From the NCBI GenBank assembly GCA_050696075.1, contig JBOGUF010000142.1, positions 62,001-126,000 of the forward strand: a stretch of DNA of 64,000 nt, written 5' to 3'. Under the pieces are notes generated by a model. That model ran no database searches and was not told the origin of the DNA. It saw nothing but the letters and a program-made list of their open reading frames with translations. The position numbers were made by a program, and so were the translations under genes. This stretch comes from JBOGUF01 sp050696075. GTDB lineage: Bacteria > Chloroflexota > Chloroflexia > Thermomicrobiales > UBA6265. Below, one piece after another: positions 16,169 through 25,785 of the stretch (position 1 is its first letter; each line of letters starts with the position of its first letter).

Positions 16169-18291
16169 AGCCGCATCGAATGTTCGGCCACCCGCGCACA
16201 GTCGCCGCCCGCGTGCAGCACGCCCTGAGGCGATTCCCATGTCGCCGTGTCGAGCAGCAATAACCACGTGTCTCCTTCGCGAATGCTCGTCGGCGGCATG
16301 CGAACGTCGACGGTGTGTTGACCGGCGTTAAGAATCATCACGAGTTGGTCCGCGCGTTCGTCAGGATCATCATCCCCTACCGTGTCGGCCAGCTGCACGA
16401 CCAGGACGCGGAGATGCGGGGATCGCCAATCGGCGTCCAACATTTCGGATCCGTCCGGGCGCCACCACGTCAAGTCCCGGGTGCCGTGTAAGAGTTCCAG
16501 CCCGTCGAAGAAAGTGGCCCGACGGAGGACGCGGTACTCTCCGCGCAGCACTGATAGGCGGCGGCAAAAGCTGAGAAACAAGCGTTCGATTTCTGAGTCT
16601 TGCCAGGAGTACCAGCCGATCTCATTGTCCTGGCAATAGGCGTTGTTGTTCCCTCTTTGAGTTCGACCAAGCTCGTCGCCTCCGCACAGCATCGGGACGC
16701 CTTGCGCGAGGAACAACGTGGCCATCAGATTTCGCTTCTGCTGGTCGCGACGGGCACGAATCGCCGGATCGAATGAAGGCCCCTCCTGACCGTGATTGCT
16801 CGAGAAATTGTGGTCTGATCCGTCTCGATTCTCTTCGCCGTTCGCCTCGTTGTGCTTCCGCTGAAATGAAACCAGGTCTTCAAGCGTGAATCCGTCGTGC
16901 GCGGTGACGAAGTTGATGCTGGCGCGAGGCGTCCTGCCGGCGGCGCGAAACAGATCGGATGATCCAGTAAGTCGGTATCCGATCTCGGCTCCTCGCCCCG
17001 CGTCGCCTCGCCAGAACGCCCTGGTTGCGTCGCGGAACCGGTCGTTCCATTCGGACCAGCGAATCGGGAAGTTGCCGACCTGATATCCTCCCTCCCCAAG
17101 ATCCCACGGTTCGGCGATCAGCTTGACGGGGGCCAGGACTGGATCTTGATGAATTGCGCGCAGGAATGCTCCTCGCGGGTCGACGTCGTGCGGATCACGC
17201 GCTAGCGCCGGCGTGAGATCGAAGCGGAACCCATCGACGTGCATTTCTTCTACCCAATAGCGCAGGCTGTCCATAATGAGCTGCAAGACCTGAGGGTGGT
17301 GGGCATTGAGCGTATTGCCGGTGCCGGTCACGTCGAGGTAGTAGCGCGGATGCCCAGGGCGTAGCCGATAGTACGTGGCGTTGTCCAACCCACGAAAGGC
17401 GATGGTCGGTCCAAATGGTCCCCCCTCGGCGGTGTGGTTGTAGACGACGTCGAGGATGACCTCGAAGCCGTCGGCGTGGAGCGTTTGTACCATCTGTTTG
17501 AACTCGGTGACTTGTGCCCCGCGCGTGCCTCCCTGGGCAAAGCGTCCTGCTGGTGCGAAGAACCCGATTGTGTTGTACCCCCAGTAGTTACGAAGCCCTC
17601 GCCGTGTGAGCTGCTCTTCGTCCAAGAAAGCGTGAATCGGCATGAGTTCGATCGCGGTGACGCCAAGGCCCTTGAGATGAGCGAGCACCGGTGGCTGGCA
17701 CAGACCGAGGTAGGTTCCTCTTAGATATTCTGGCACCAATGGATGTAGCCGCGTTAGTCCGGCGACGTGGGTCTCGTAGATGACAGTGTCGCTCCATGGC
17801 ACGTCGGGGGGGCGATCGTCGCCCCAGTTGAACTGGGTATCCACGACGACCGATTTCGGGACGTGCGACGCGCTGTCCCGTGGGTCAATCGACAGGTCCC
17901 CTCGAGCGAAGTCGCGGTCGTAACCTCGGACAGGACCGTTCCAGTCGAGCGTGCCATGAATCGCCCTTGCATAGGGATCGATCAGCAGTTTGTGGGGATT
18001 GAAACGATGCCCTTCTTCGGGACAGTATGGGCCGTCCGCGCGGAATCCGTATAGCTGCCCAGGACCGATACCATCGAAGTAGTTATGCCAAACGTGATTG
18101 GTACGGCGTGATAGCTCCGCGCGGGTCGTTTCGGCGCAGCTGTCATCGAAGAGGCAGAGACTGATAGACGTTGCATGCTCAGAAAAGACGGCCACGTTCA
18201 CGCCGTGACCGTCCCACGTCACGCCAAGCGGATACGGCTTGCTGACCTCTTTAGATGGCCGGACAGCGCCCCGCAAATTTGCGCTCATCAT
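16126..18291 (-). CDS. glgX: Glycogen debranching enzyme (isoamylase type)
   Basis: 721-residue GH13 enzyme that hydrolyses alpha-1,6 branches of glycogen-like glucan. An N-terminal CBM48-like domain begins PYPLGVTWDGHGVNVAVFSEHA. The catalytic barrel shows VILDVVYNHTAEGG, GFRFDLTPALARD (nucleophile Asp), LIAEPWDLGEGGY (acid Glu) and FVTAHDGFTLEDL (third Asp). Length matches GlgX/TreX. With MalQ and the GH57 branching enzyme elsewhere in the window it would take part in alpha-glucan turnover. It lies downstream of two small minus-strand genes and may share their transcript. Confidence 0.95.
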   Translation of the reverse strand: MMSANLRGAVRPSKEVSKPYPLGVTWDGHGVNVAVFSEHATSISLCLFDDSCAETTRAELSRRTNHVWHNYFDGIGPGQLYGFRADGPYCPEEGHRFNPHKLLIDPYARAIHGTLDWNGPVRGYDRDFARGDLSIDPRDSASHVPKSVVVDTQFNWGDDRPPDVPWSDTVIYETHVAGLTRLHPLVPEYLRGTYLGLCQPPVLAHLKGLGVTAIELMPIHAFLDEEQLTRRGLRNYWGYNTIGFFAPAGRFAQGGTRGAQVTEFKQMVQTLHADGFEVILDVVYNHTAEGGPFGPTIAFRGLDNATYYRLRPGHPRYYLDVTGTGNTLNAHHPQVLQLIMDSLRYWVEEMHVDGFRFDLTPALARDPHDVDPRGAFLRAIHQDPVLAPVKLIAEPWDLGEGGYQVGNFPIRWSEWNDRFRDATRAFWRGDAGRGAEIGYRLTGSSDLFRAAGRTPRASINFVTAHDGFTLEDLVSFQRKHNEANGEENRDGSDHNFSSNHGQEGPSFDPAIRARRDQQKRNLMATLFLAQGVPMLCGGDELGRTQRGNNNAYCQDNEIGWYSWQDSEIERLFLSFCRRLSVLRGEYRVLRRATFFDGLELLHGTRDLTWWRPDGSEMLDADWRSPHLRVLVVQLADTVGDDDPDERADQLVMILNAGQHTVDVRMPPTSIREGDTWLLLLDTATWESPQGVLHAGGDCARVAEHSMRLYCRADTADAADAG

Positions 18292-18347
18292 CCCCGCACG
18301 CCTGGAGAGCGTCGCGGGTTACGCTCCCGGATGTTTGCCGCAGTTAC

Positions 18348-18554
18348 TTACTCAACGGCCACGGAATCGACGCCCGGCTCCGCAAAGGTCGGGTTCTCGA
18401 TCTCTTCGATCATGTGAACCGACAATAGCTCAAACGACTCTGGCGTCTGCCCGTGGTCGTGTTGGACGACCGATGCTGCCTCCGCCGCATCGGGCGCCTC
18501 TACCACGTCGGTGTGCTCCTCTCCGCCAGCCAAGTAGAGTACCTCATAGCGCAT
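18348..18554 (-). CDS. Small protein of unknown function (68 aa)
   Basis: Acidic 68-residue protein beginning MRYEVLYLAGGEEHTDVVEA and containing AAEAASVVQHDHGQTPESF. The ATG at 18554 has AAAGGATGG 7 nt upstream. The N-terminal half looks like a small alpha/beta domain with an Ala/Glu helix. I do not recognise a family. It lies 56 bp upstream of glgX on the same strand. Confidence 0.5.
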   Translation of the reverse strand: MRYEVLYLAGGEEHTDVVEAPDAAEAASVVQHDHGQTPESFELLSVHMIEEIENPTFAEPGVDSVAVE

Positions 18555-18681
18555 TGTCCGCCATCCTTTCCGGCCCGAGAACAGCTGCCTCACCGTCGGT
18601 AAACGGGCGCCGACCAGCCGATTCTCCTTCCAAGTACGTCCCGGACGCCGGACCGCCGCCCGCGACCCAAGGGTTATAGAA

Positions 18682-19278
18682 TCACCAGTGTACCTTACCC
18701 CGCGCCGGGGTGGCTTCGCGGGAAGAGGGATTCCCAGCCGCCACCTGCAAAGCGCCGAGCGAATGTGCCAGACCCTCGGCGCCGACCCGAAAATGGTCAA
18801 CAGCCACCGCCACTCGGTCCCAGTCGAAGCTGAGGAATCCGGATCGGGCTTCACCGATACCTTCGCGAATCGTCTCGGTTGCCGCGCGATACGTCTCCAT
18901 TGCTTTGGCGAAGCGAATAGGGACGCCAAATTGCGCAATGTACTCATCAATCTCCTGTCCAGCGTCGGTTATCCGTTCTCCTCGCGTTTGCAGTTCGATC
19001 AGGTTACGACTTCGACCTTCGGCAAGACGGACGAGTTCGTTTCCCTCAGCCGCCATGCGCGCGAGTCGCGGTCCGACAAAGTCGTAGAATGCATGCTCAA
19101 CTTGGGTCATCGACGAACCAACTTCGACCGTTGACTCCACTGGTGCCGGGCGAACAACTCGGTCGGCGATTTCACCGCGCGCGAGGATGGCGCCACCGAC
19201 GGTGATCAGCACGGCGACGACGACGACGATCATGGCAGGAGTCAGGCGTGGATTTGCCGTGTTCTTGGCATTGGGCAT
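18682..19278 (-). CDS. Membrane-anchored protein of unknown function
   Basis: 198 residues. One strongly hydrophobic segment near the N terminus (MIVVVVAVLITVGGAILARG, residues ~16-35) should anchor it, with the rest outside and mainly helical (ARMAAEGNELVRLAEGRSRN, EIDEYIAQFGVP). No family recognised. The chosen ATG at 19278 has AGGTGG 5 nt upstream; a reading from 19458 would run into the divergent glgE gene. It is divergent from glgE with 37 bp between starts, so the two may share a control region. Confidence 0.6.
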   Translation of the reverse strand: MPNAKNTANPRLTPAMIVVVVAVLITVGGAILARGEIADRVVRPAPVESTVEVGSSMTQVEHAFYDFVGPRLARMAAEGNELVRLAEGRSRNLIELQTRGERITDAGQEIDEYIAQFGVPIRFAKAMETYRAATETIREGIGEARSGFLSFDWDRVAVAVDHFRVGAEGLAHSLGALQVAAGNPSSREATPARGKVHW

Positions 19279-19315
19279 GCAAACCACCTGTTGAGCAACT
19301 CGACGGAGCGCTGGC

Positions 19316-21409
19316 ATGACTCGACCGCGACCTCCGTCCTTGATTACCATCACGGTTGAAGTCGAATGCGGCGACCGCTGGTTCGCCGACCACCGCGGGA
19401 GCGACGCCTTGTCTGGCCTCGAGAATCTATCGAACACCACCGATCCGCCCAGTAGCATCCTGATCGAGCACGTCTACCCCGAGCTTGACTGCGGGCGATA
19501 TCCGGTCAAGCGCGAAGTCGGAGATACCTTGGAGGTCGCTGCCGACATCTTCAAGGAGGGTCACGACAAAGTTGCGGCAGTCTTGCGCTATCGCCGCGTC
19601 GATGACGCCGTGTGGTCAGATGTCGAGATGTGCTTGATCGACAACGACCGCTGGTCGGCTTCCTTCCCATTGACCAAAAACACGCGGTACGTGTACACCG
19701 TCGAAGCATTCCCCGATCTCTTTGAAACCTGGCGGGACGAACTCACAAAAAAGATCGGGGCGGGCCTCGACGTTTCGCTCGAACTGATCGAAGGAGATCG
19801 GATCGCCGCCGAATCGTGCGATCGGTCCGCGGGTGATGCACCGGCGTTCTCCGACCTGCTGGCGCGCGCCCGTTCGGCAACGAGTCAGGCGGACGCCGTT
19901 GCGATCATGTTGTCAGATGAACTGGCGGATCTGGTGCGCCGGCATCGTTCCCGAGCTGGCGCAGTGGCCCATCCGCGTGAACTCGAAGTCGTTGTTGACC
20001 GGGTCGCGGCCAGATACGCGGCTTGGTACGAGTTGCTCCCGCGGTCAGCCGGTAATGTCCAGGGGCAAAGCGCTACCTTTCAAGACGTGATTGAGCGTGT
20101 CCCGGCGATCGCGGCTATGGGATTCGACGTCCTTTACTTCTTGCCGATTCATCCCGTTGGTCACACGAACCGCAAAGGTCCCAACAACACGCTTGTCGCT
20201 GGTCCGGACGATCCAGGCGTGCCGTATGCTATCGGTAACGAGCTGGGAGGCCACGACGCTATCGACCCGTCGCTGGGCACATTGGAGGACTTCCACGAGG
20301 TCGTGCGAGTCGCTCGCGCGCATGGGATGGAGATTGCGCTCGACTTTGCCATTCAGTGTTCGCCCGACCACCCGTGGGCAAGAGAGCATCCAGACTGGTT
20401 CCACATTCGGCCTGACGGTTCGATCAAGTACGCTGAGAATCCGCCCAAGAAGTACGAAGATATCTATCCGATCAACTTCGCAACGCCGACTTGGCGTGAA
20501 CTGTGGGCCGAGCTCAAGCGGATCGTGCTCTATTGGGTCGATCAGGGCGTGCGGGCGTTTCGCGTCGACAATCCGCACACAAAACCAACGGTCTTCTGGG
20601 AATGGCTGATTCGCGAAGTTCAGCGCGATCATCCTGATGTCATTTTCCTCTCAGAGGCCTTTACCCGACCGAAGGTGATGAAGGCGTTGGCGAAAGCCGG
20701 GTTCGCGCAGTCCTATACCTACTTCACTTGGCGCAACTTCAAGCGCGAGATCATCGAGTACTTTACTGAATTGACACAAACCGACGTCGCCGAGTACTTG
20801 CGCGGCAACCTCTTTGCGAATACCCACGACATCCTGCCCTACATATTGCAGGAAGGGGGGCGACCCGCGTTCAAGATGCGATTTGCCCTCGCGGCAACGC
20901 TCTCCTCCGTTTATGGGATCTACAGCGGGTTTGAGCTCTGCGAGAACACCGCGGTGCCCGGCAAGGAGGAATACTTGCGCTCGGAAAAGTACGAGTACAA
21001 GGTGTGGGACTGGGATCGACCCGGCAACATCATCGATTATGTCACTCATCTCAACGCGATTCGGCGCGAGCATGTGGCCCTTCAGGAGTACGACAACCTT
21101 CGATTCTACGGCGCCGACGACGACAACATCCTCTGTTACGGTAAGGCGACGATCGAACGGGACGACATCATCGTCATCGTTGTCAATCTCGATCCGTTCC
21201 AGGCGCACGAGACGAACATCCATCTCCCGATTCAGGAATTTGGTATCGGCGAAGGCGATCAGTATCGGGTGACGGAACTCGTCACCCGCGAGAGTTTTCT
21301 TTGGACCGGCGGCACGCAGTACGTGCGCCTCGATCCGCACTGGGAACCGGCGCTCATCTACAGCATCAGGCCGTGGACGCATATCGACTTTGCCGAGCCC
21401 TGTTATTAG
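19316..21409 (+). CDS. glgE: Alpha-1,4-glucan:maltose-1-phosphate maltosyltransferase
   Basis: Extends alpha-1,4-glucan using maltose-1-phosphate made by maltokinase. 697 residues, the usual GlgE length. The N-terminal sandwich domain has VYPELDCGRYPVKREVGDTL. The GH13_3 barrel has IHPVGHTNRKGPNN, DFAIQCSPDHPW, nucleophile Asp 418 in FRVDNPHTKP and acid Glu 447 in FLSEAFTRP; the 29-residue spacing of these two agrees with known GlgE proteins. First gene of a glgE-treS-maltokinase group. SD GGAGCG precedes the ATG. Confidence 0.96.
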   Translation: MTRPRPPSLITITVEVECGDRWFADHRGSDALSGLENLSNTTDPPSSILIEHVYPELDCGRYPVKREVGDTLEVAADIFKEGHDKVAAVLRYRRVDDAVWSDVEMCLIDNDRWSASFPLTKNTRYVYTVEAFPDLFETWRDELTKKIGAGLDVSLELIEGDRIAAESCDRSAGDAPAFSDLLARARSATSQADAVAIMLSDELADLVRRHRSRAGAVAHPRELEVVVDRVAARYAAWYELLPRSAGNVQGQSATFQDVIERVPAIAAMGFDVLYFLPIHPVGHTNRKGPNNTLVAGPDDPGVPYAIGNELGGHDAIDPSLGTLEDFHEVVRVARAHGMEIALDFAIQCSPDHPWAREHPDWFHIRPDGSIKYAENPPKKYEDIYPINFATPTWRELWAELKRIVLYWVDQGVRAFRVDNPHTKPTVFWEWLIREVQRDHPDVIFLSEAFTRPKVMKALAKAGFAQSYTYFTWRNFKREIIEYFTELTQTDVAEYLRGNLFANTHDILPYILQEGGRPAFKMRFALAATLSSVYGIYSGFELCENTAVPGKEEYLRSEKYEYKVWDWDRPGNIIDYVTHLNAIRREHVALQEYDNLRFYGADDDNILCYGKATIERDDIIVIVVNLDPFQAHETNIHLPIQEFGIGEGDQYRVTELVTRESFLWTGGTQYVRLDPHWEPALIYSIRPWTHIDFAEPCY

Positions 21410-21583
21410 GCCGACGCCACGCCGAGTGCGGGATGCAGATTTTGCACGGTCGGATCATAATGCGCTCGTCGCGCGTCCTTCGCCGGGCATAGGACAAGAG
21501 CGGAACGTCCTGGTCCGTGCGCTGGTCGCGGGTGCGCACTTCCTCGGTGGAGCGTTCGGAGTATCGATGAGGGGCGATCACGC

Positions 21584-23242
21584 ATGATCAGCCACGATGA
21601 ACTGTGGTTTAAGGACGCCATCTTTTACGAGGCGCCGGTCAAATCCTTTTACGACGCGGACGGGGACGGCTTCGGCGATTTCAAGGGGATGACGGAGAAA
21701 CTCGACTATATTCGCGATCTCGGCATCGATTGCGTCTGGCTACTGCCGATGTACCCCTCGCCGCTGCGGGACGATGGCTACGACATCGCAGGTTTCTTAG
21801 ACATCCACCAAGATTACGGCACGCTTGATGACTTCAAAGAGTTCCTCGACACAGCGCACTCGAAAGGCATCCGCGTCATCGCGGACATGGTGCTGAACCA
21901 TACTTCCGACCAACACCCCTGGTTTCAGGAGGCACGATCCGACCCGGCGTCGTCCAAACGGGACTACTACGTTTGGAGCGACGACGCCAGTACCTATGGT
22001 GATGCCCGCATCATCTTCATTGACACCGAGAGTTCGAACTGGTCATACGATCCGGTCGCCCAGCAGCACTTTTGGCATCGATTCTATAGCCACCAGCCGG
22101 ACCTCAATTTCGACAATCCCGAGGTCCGCAAGGAGATGCTCAACGTCGTCCGTTTCTGGCTTACCATGGGTTTGGACGGCTTCCGCTGCGACGCCGTGCC
22201 GTACCTCTTCGAACGGGAAGGCACGATCTGCGAAAACCTGCCGGAGACGCATGGCTTCTTGCAAGAATTGCGGCGGATGGTCGACCTCGAGTTTCCTGGC
22301 AAAATCCTTTTGGCTGAAGCGAACCAATGGCCGTCCGATGTCGTGTACTACTTCGGCGAGCTGCCCGACCGGGCGGAGTTCCACATGGCTTTCCACTTCC
22401 CACTTATGCCACGTATGTTCATGGCAATGCGACAGGAAAGTCGCACCCCGATCGTCGAGATCATGCACGGCACGCCGGACCTCCCACCAGGCGCGCAATG
22501 GGCCATCTTTTTGCGGAACCACGATGAACTGACGCTCGAAATGGTAAGCGACGCCGAGCGCGACTACATGTATTACGAGTACGCCAAGGATCCGCGTATG
22601 CGGCTCAACCTCGGCATCCGCCGCCGACTCGCTCCCCTCCTCGACAATGGACGCCGGCAGATGGAGTTGATGAACGCGCTGCTCCTCTCGATGCCGGGCG
22701 CGCCGGTCATCTATTACGGCGACGAGATCGCCATGGGCGACAACATCTACCTGGGTGATCGCAACGGCGTCCGCACGCCAATGCAATGGAGCGCGGACCG
22801 GAATGCCGGGTTCTCCCGAGCTGACTGGGCGAAACTCTATTCCGCCCCCATCATGGATCCCGTCTATGGTTACCAGGGCGTCAACGTCGAAGCGCAGATG
22901 AGGACGCCGACGTCTTTCCTGCATTGGATGCGCCGGATGATTGCTGTGCGCAAGCGCTATCGCGCGTTCGGGCGCGGCACGCTCGACTTTCTCTATCCTG
23001 AGAACACGAAAGTCCTTGTCTACGTTCGACGATACGAACAGGAGACGATCCTCTGCATCTTCAATCTCAGCCGGTTTGTGCAATACGCGGAGCTTGATCT
23101 CCAGTCGCTCGCCGGGATGCAACCGGTCGAGTTGATCGGCGAGACGCGCTTCCCGCGCATTGGCGAACTCCCTTACTTCGTGACGCTCGGCCCGCACAGC
23201 TTCTATTGGTTCCGCCTCGAGCAGCCGCCGGAGGAGGAATGA
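21584..23242 (+). CDS. treS: Trehalose synthase (maltose alpha-D-glucosyltransferase)
   Basis: Interconverts trehalose and maltose. The 552-residue GH13 protein has the TreS opening (WFKDAIFYEAPVKSFYDADG), VIADMVLNHTSDQHPWF, nucleophile Asp 203 in GFRCDAVPYLF and acid Glu 245 in LLAEANQWP, and FLRNHDELTLEMV for the third acid. It lies 174 bp after glgE and its stop overlaps the maltokinase start (ATGA). Maltose made here is the direct substrate of the next gene product. The 174-bp spacer has no gene that I recognise. Confidence 0.95.
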   Translation: MISHDELWFKDAIFYEAPVKSFYDADGDGFGDFKGMTEKLDYIRDLGIDCVWLLPMYPSPLRDDGYDIAGFLDIHQDYGTLDDFKEFLDTAHSKGIRVIADMVLNHTSDQHPWFQEARSDPASSKRDYYVWSDDASTYGDARIIFIDTESSNWSYDPVAQQHFWHRFYSHQPDLNFDNPEVRKEMLNVVRFWLTMGLDGFRCDAVPYLFEREGTICENLPETHGFLQELRRMVDLEFPGKILLAEANQWPSDVVYYFGELPDRAEFHMAFHFPLMPRMFMAMRQESRTPIVEIMHGTPDLPPGAQWAIFLRNHDELTLEMVSDAERDYMYYEYAKDPRMRLNLGIRRRLAPLLDNGRRQMELMNALLLSMPGAPVIYYGDEIAMGDNIYLGDRNGVRTPMQWSADRNAGFSRADWAKLYSAPIMDPVYGYQGVNVEAQMRTPTSFLHWMRRMIAVRKRYRAFGRGTLDFLYPENTKVLVYVRRYEQETILCIFNLSRFVQYAELDLQSLAGMQPVELIGETRFPRIGELPYFVTLGPHSFYWFRLEQPPEEE

Positions 23243-24759
23243 CCGCGGGCCGATCTCCGGAACCACATCACACCCTATCTCTCGACGCCGACCTCGGACC
23301 AGAGTCGATTGACGACATCCTGAGACAGGTCGCCACCGGTGTGCTCCCGACGTTCCTCCCGAGTCGGCGGTGGTTTGGCAATAAGCAACGGCGCATCGTC
23401 GCCGCGCAAGTCACTGATCGGGCGTTGATTCAAGAGGGCGCCGACTATTTCGCTTTGTGCGTCGTGCGCGTCGAGTTCGAGGCGGGACCAAGCGCCGACT
23501 ATTTTGTGCCGCTGGGGTTTACAGGTCAGACAGCCGAACCTCAGGCCACATTGGCGACCCTATTGGTCGGCAATGGACCGTTGCTGGTCGTCGATGCGCC
23601 GGCCCTCGTCGCGTTTCGCCGCTGGTTGGCGGGCGAGTTTCTGCGCCAAACGGTGCGCGACGGCCAATTCGGTCGGTTCGCATGGAGCGGTACCAATTCG
23701 ATCGGGGCGTCGATCAACGAAACCAATCGTGAGGTATCTCGTGTCGTCTCGGTTGAACAGAGCAATACGTCGATCATCTATGGTCGAGAGGCAATACTCA
23801 AAGTCTTTCGACGGGTGGAACCGGGACCGAACCCTGACGCGGAGCTGGGACAGTTTCTGACGGCGCGAACTGACTTTCGACACATTCCGCCGTTCCTTGG
23901 GGAACTGCGGTACACCGATCTCTCCGGCAAAGTCAGTTCGCTAGCAGTGGCACAAGGCTACGTTGCGAACAAAGGAGATGGCTGGAGCCATATCCTGTCG
24001 TCGGTGAGCAATGCACCGTGGTCAGACGGAGGTGTCTCGCCCGTGCTCGTTGAGGACGCACGTTTGCTCGGACTCCGCACGGCGCAAATGCACGTTGCGC
24101 TTGCGAGCGACGCGTCGGACTCCTCCGTTCGGCCGGAGTTGATTACGGAGCGGGACATCGCAACGTGGTCGGATGCGATCGAAACGTCGATCATTCGGGT
24201 CGATCGTGTCCTGGACTCCGCATCGGGCTCTTTCATCGGTTCGAACGCCGAATCGATCAGCGCGTTCACGCGGGCTATGGGCGGTTTCCGTTTGCGATTG
24301 TCCGGCTTAGACCTGCTGCTGGGACGATCCAAGATCCGCGTTCACGGCGACTTCCACCTGGGACAGACGCTGCGGACTACCGGCCACGACTTCGTGGTCC
24401 TGGACTTCGAAGGGGAGCCACAGCGCACCATCGCGGAGCGGCGGGCAAAGACGACCCCGCTCAAGGACGTTGCCGGCATGCTGCGCTCGTTCGGATACGC
24501 ACGCGGCGCCGTGGAGCGGGAAGGCGCGCGAGCCGACGCTCAAGCGTGGGAGCGAGCCGCCCGCGACGCCTTCCTCACCGCCTACTTTGATGAGGTGCGA
24601 GCGAAGAATAGATTGCTCGTTCCCAAAACACGAGACGAATTCAGAGAAGCGTTGGTGCCATGGGAACTCGACAAAGCACTCTACGAGATCGAATACGAAC
24701 TCAACAATCGACCTGATTGGCTTTGGTTATCCCTGAGCGCTACGCTCAAAATGGCCTAA
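23239..24759 (+). CDS. Maltokinase (Mak/Pep2 type)
   Basis: Phosphorylates maltose to maltose-1-phosphate for GlgE. 506 residues. The N-terminal part has LPSRRWFGNKQRRI; the kinase part has IYGREAILKVFRRVEPG, IRVHGDFHLGQTLRT (catalytic loop) and FVVLDFEGEPQRTIAERR (metal-binding DFEGEP), and LKDVAGMLRSFGYA, all typical of bacterial maltokinases. The ATG at 23239 overlaps the treS stop by 4 nt (ATGA) and sits in a GGAGGAGGA SD context. In many actinobacteria TreS and maltokinase are fused or adjacent in the same way. Confidence 0.92.
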   Translation: MTAGRSPEPHHTLSLDADLGPESIDDILRQVATGVLPTFLPSRRWFGNKQRRIVAAQVTDRALIQEGADYFALCVVRVEFEAGPSADYFVPLGFTGQTAEPQATLATLLVGNGPLLVVDAPALVAFRRWLAGEFLRQTVRDGQFGRFAWSGTNSIGASINETNREVSRVVSVEQSNTSIIYGREAILKVFRRVEPGPNPDAELGQFLTARTDFRHIPPFLGELRYTDLSGKVSSLAVAQGYVANKGDGWSHILSSVSNAPWSDGGVSPVLVEDARLLGLRTAQMHVALASDASDSSVRPELITERDIATWSDAIETSIIRVDRVLDSASGSFIGSNAESISAFTRAMGGFRLRLSGLDLLLGRSKIRVHGDFHLGQTLRTTGHDFVVLDFEGEPQRTIAERRAKTTPLKDVAGMLRSFGYARGAVEREGARADAQAWERAARDAFLTAYFDEVRAKNRLLVPKTRDEFREALVPWELDKALYEIEYELNNRPDWLWLSLSATLKMA

Positions 24760-24775
24760 TCGCCGGCAGCCAGAA

Positions 24776-25105
24776 TCATTCGGACGTGTGGACCAACTCC
24801 GGCGGCGGATTGTCGCACGGCGCGACATGCCAGATCGATTCCGCGCCACCGGCAAGCGAGAGTTCCGCCAAGAAGTCTGCCAGCTTTCCCCGCGGCACGA
24901 AGTACGTGTTTTCGTGGGGCGGCAGCTCGTCGGATTCAAGTCGCGTCACGACGCAATAGTAAGCCGGTCGTTGGTTTGTAAGGCGCTCATCGCCCATGAC
25001 ATGTCGGTAGTGATATCTGGCGCCGCGAATGACGCTCCCCCAATCGACCGGCGCCCAACCGCTTCCGTCCTCATGATCGGGTATCCAGTGCTCATTTCGG
25101 TCCAT
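24776..25105 (-). CDS. Conserved-looking protein of unknown function
   Basis: 109 residues, soluble, rich in aromatic and charged residues (WIPDHEDGSGWAPVDWGSVI, GARYHYRHVMGDERLTN, YYCVVTRLES, HENTYFVPRGKLADFLAEL). I do not recognise a family. The ATG at 25105 is preceded by a weak SD; TTG 25111 is an alternative. It ends 17 bp from the maltokinase stop in convergent orientation, and lies just downstream of the MerR gene. Confidence 0.5.
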   Translation of the reverse strand: MDRNEHWIPDHEDGSGWAPVDWGSVIRGARYHYRHVMGDERLTNQRPAYYCVVTRLESDELPPHENTYFVPRGKLADFLAELSLAGGAESIWHVAPCDNPPPELVHTSE

Positions 25106-25139
25106 CGGCAATCTCGCGGGTAAGCGTAAAGAACGTGGA

Positions 25140-25568
25140 TCACCGCGGCAGCTTGAGTCGATCGATCACCGGCTTCATGACGTCGAGGATGTGCGCGATT
25201 GCGTCGTCGAATTCCGCCGACGTGGTTGAATCGCGCTCGCGAATGTGCAACTCAATGCCGGGATGCAGCGCCACCCGCCGCCACCGTTCGCCGATCGGTT
25301 GCGCATCCATCGAGACCATCGCGCGAACGTGCCGATCGGACAACTCGTGAAGTCTCTGTTTGATCCCGTCGAGCGGTAAGTGCTGCGACTTGAGCAAGTG
25401 AATCAACTGAAGCCGAGCGAGATGCCCTTCACCATACCTCGCGCCGGGACCCCGGCCAAAGGCAGGCGGCAGCAGCCCCAGGCTGATGTAGAACCGGATC
25501 GTGCGTGGGGTGACGCCAGTCATCTCGTGGAGCCTGGCAATGGTATAAGCGCCCGGTCGCTCGGCCAT
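25140..25568 (-). CDS. MerR-family transcriptional regulator
   Basis: 142 residues. The N-terminal winged helix is complete (YTIARLHEMTGVTPRTIRFY, then LLPPAFGRGPGARYGEGHLARL), matching the MerR pattern 'tir.R(F)Y...GLL.P......RY...H...L'. The rest is a helical linker and a short effector region without the cysteine pairs used by metal sensors. It is transcribed away from the small membrane protein/BtpA genes. Confidence 0.85.
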   Translation of the reverse strand: MAERPGAYTIARLHEMTGVTPRTIRFYISLGLLPPAFGRGPGARYGEGHLARLQLIHLLKSQHLPLDGIKQRLHELSDRHVRAMVSMDAQPIGERWRRVALHPGIELHIRERDSTTSAEFDDAIAHILDVMKPVIDRLKLPR

Positions 25569-25785
25569 TCAGAACCTGATCTCCCCCTCGCATCGCCGTC
25601 ATGGCCCAAGAGATGCTACCGCAAGTCCGAGTGAAACCGATAGGCCAGGCGCGGGAACGACGTCGCGATCTTGACGAGGCCGTGGCATCGCACACACCCG
25701 GTGTCGTAGAAACGTACGAGCAACCGCGTAGCCGTGCGCTAGAAGAATCCGTAGAGTCTGAATAAACGATGGAGGAAATTGGGGC

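Noticed and set aside
22043..23266. 407-codon open frame on the strand opposite treS
   Set aside because: It mirrors the treS gene, has no recognisable protein features, and long antisense frames are expected in GC-rich DNA.
24776..25105. Idea that this gene belongs to a toxin-antitoxin pair with the MerR gene
   Set aside because: No toxin or antitoxin features, and MerR is not a usual antitoxin; adjacency alone is not enough.
25601..25765. 54-codon open frame between the MerR gene and the small membrane protein
   Set aside because: No SD, codon third positions poorer in GC than the neighbours, and no recognised features; may be chance, though it nearly fills the gap.
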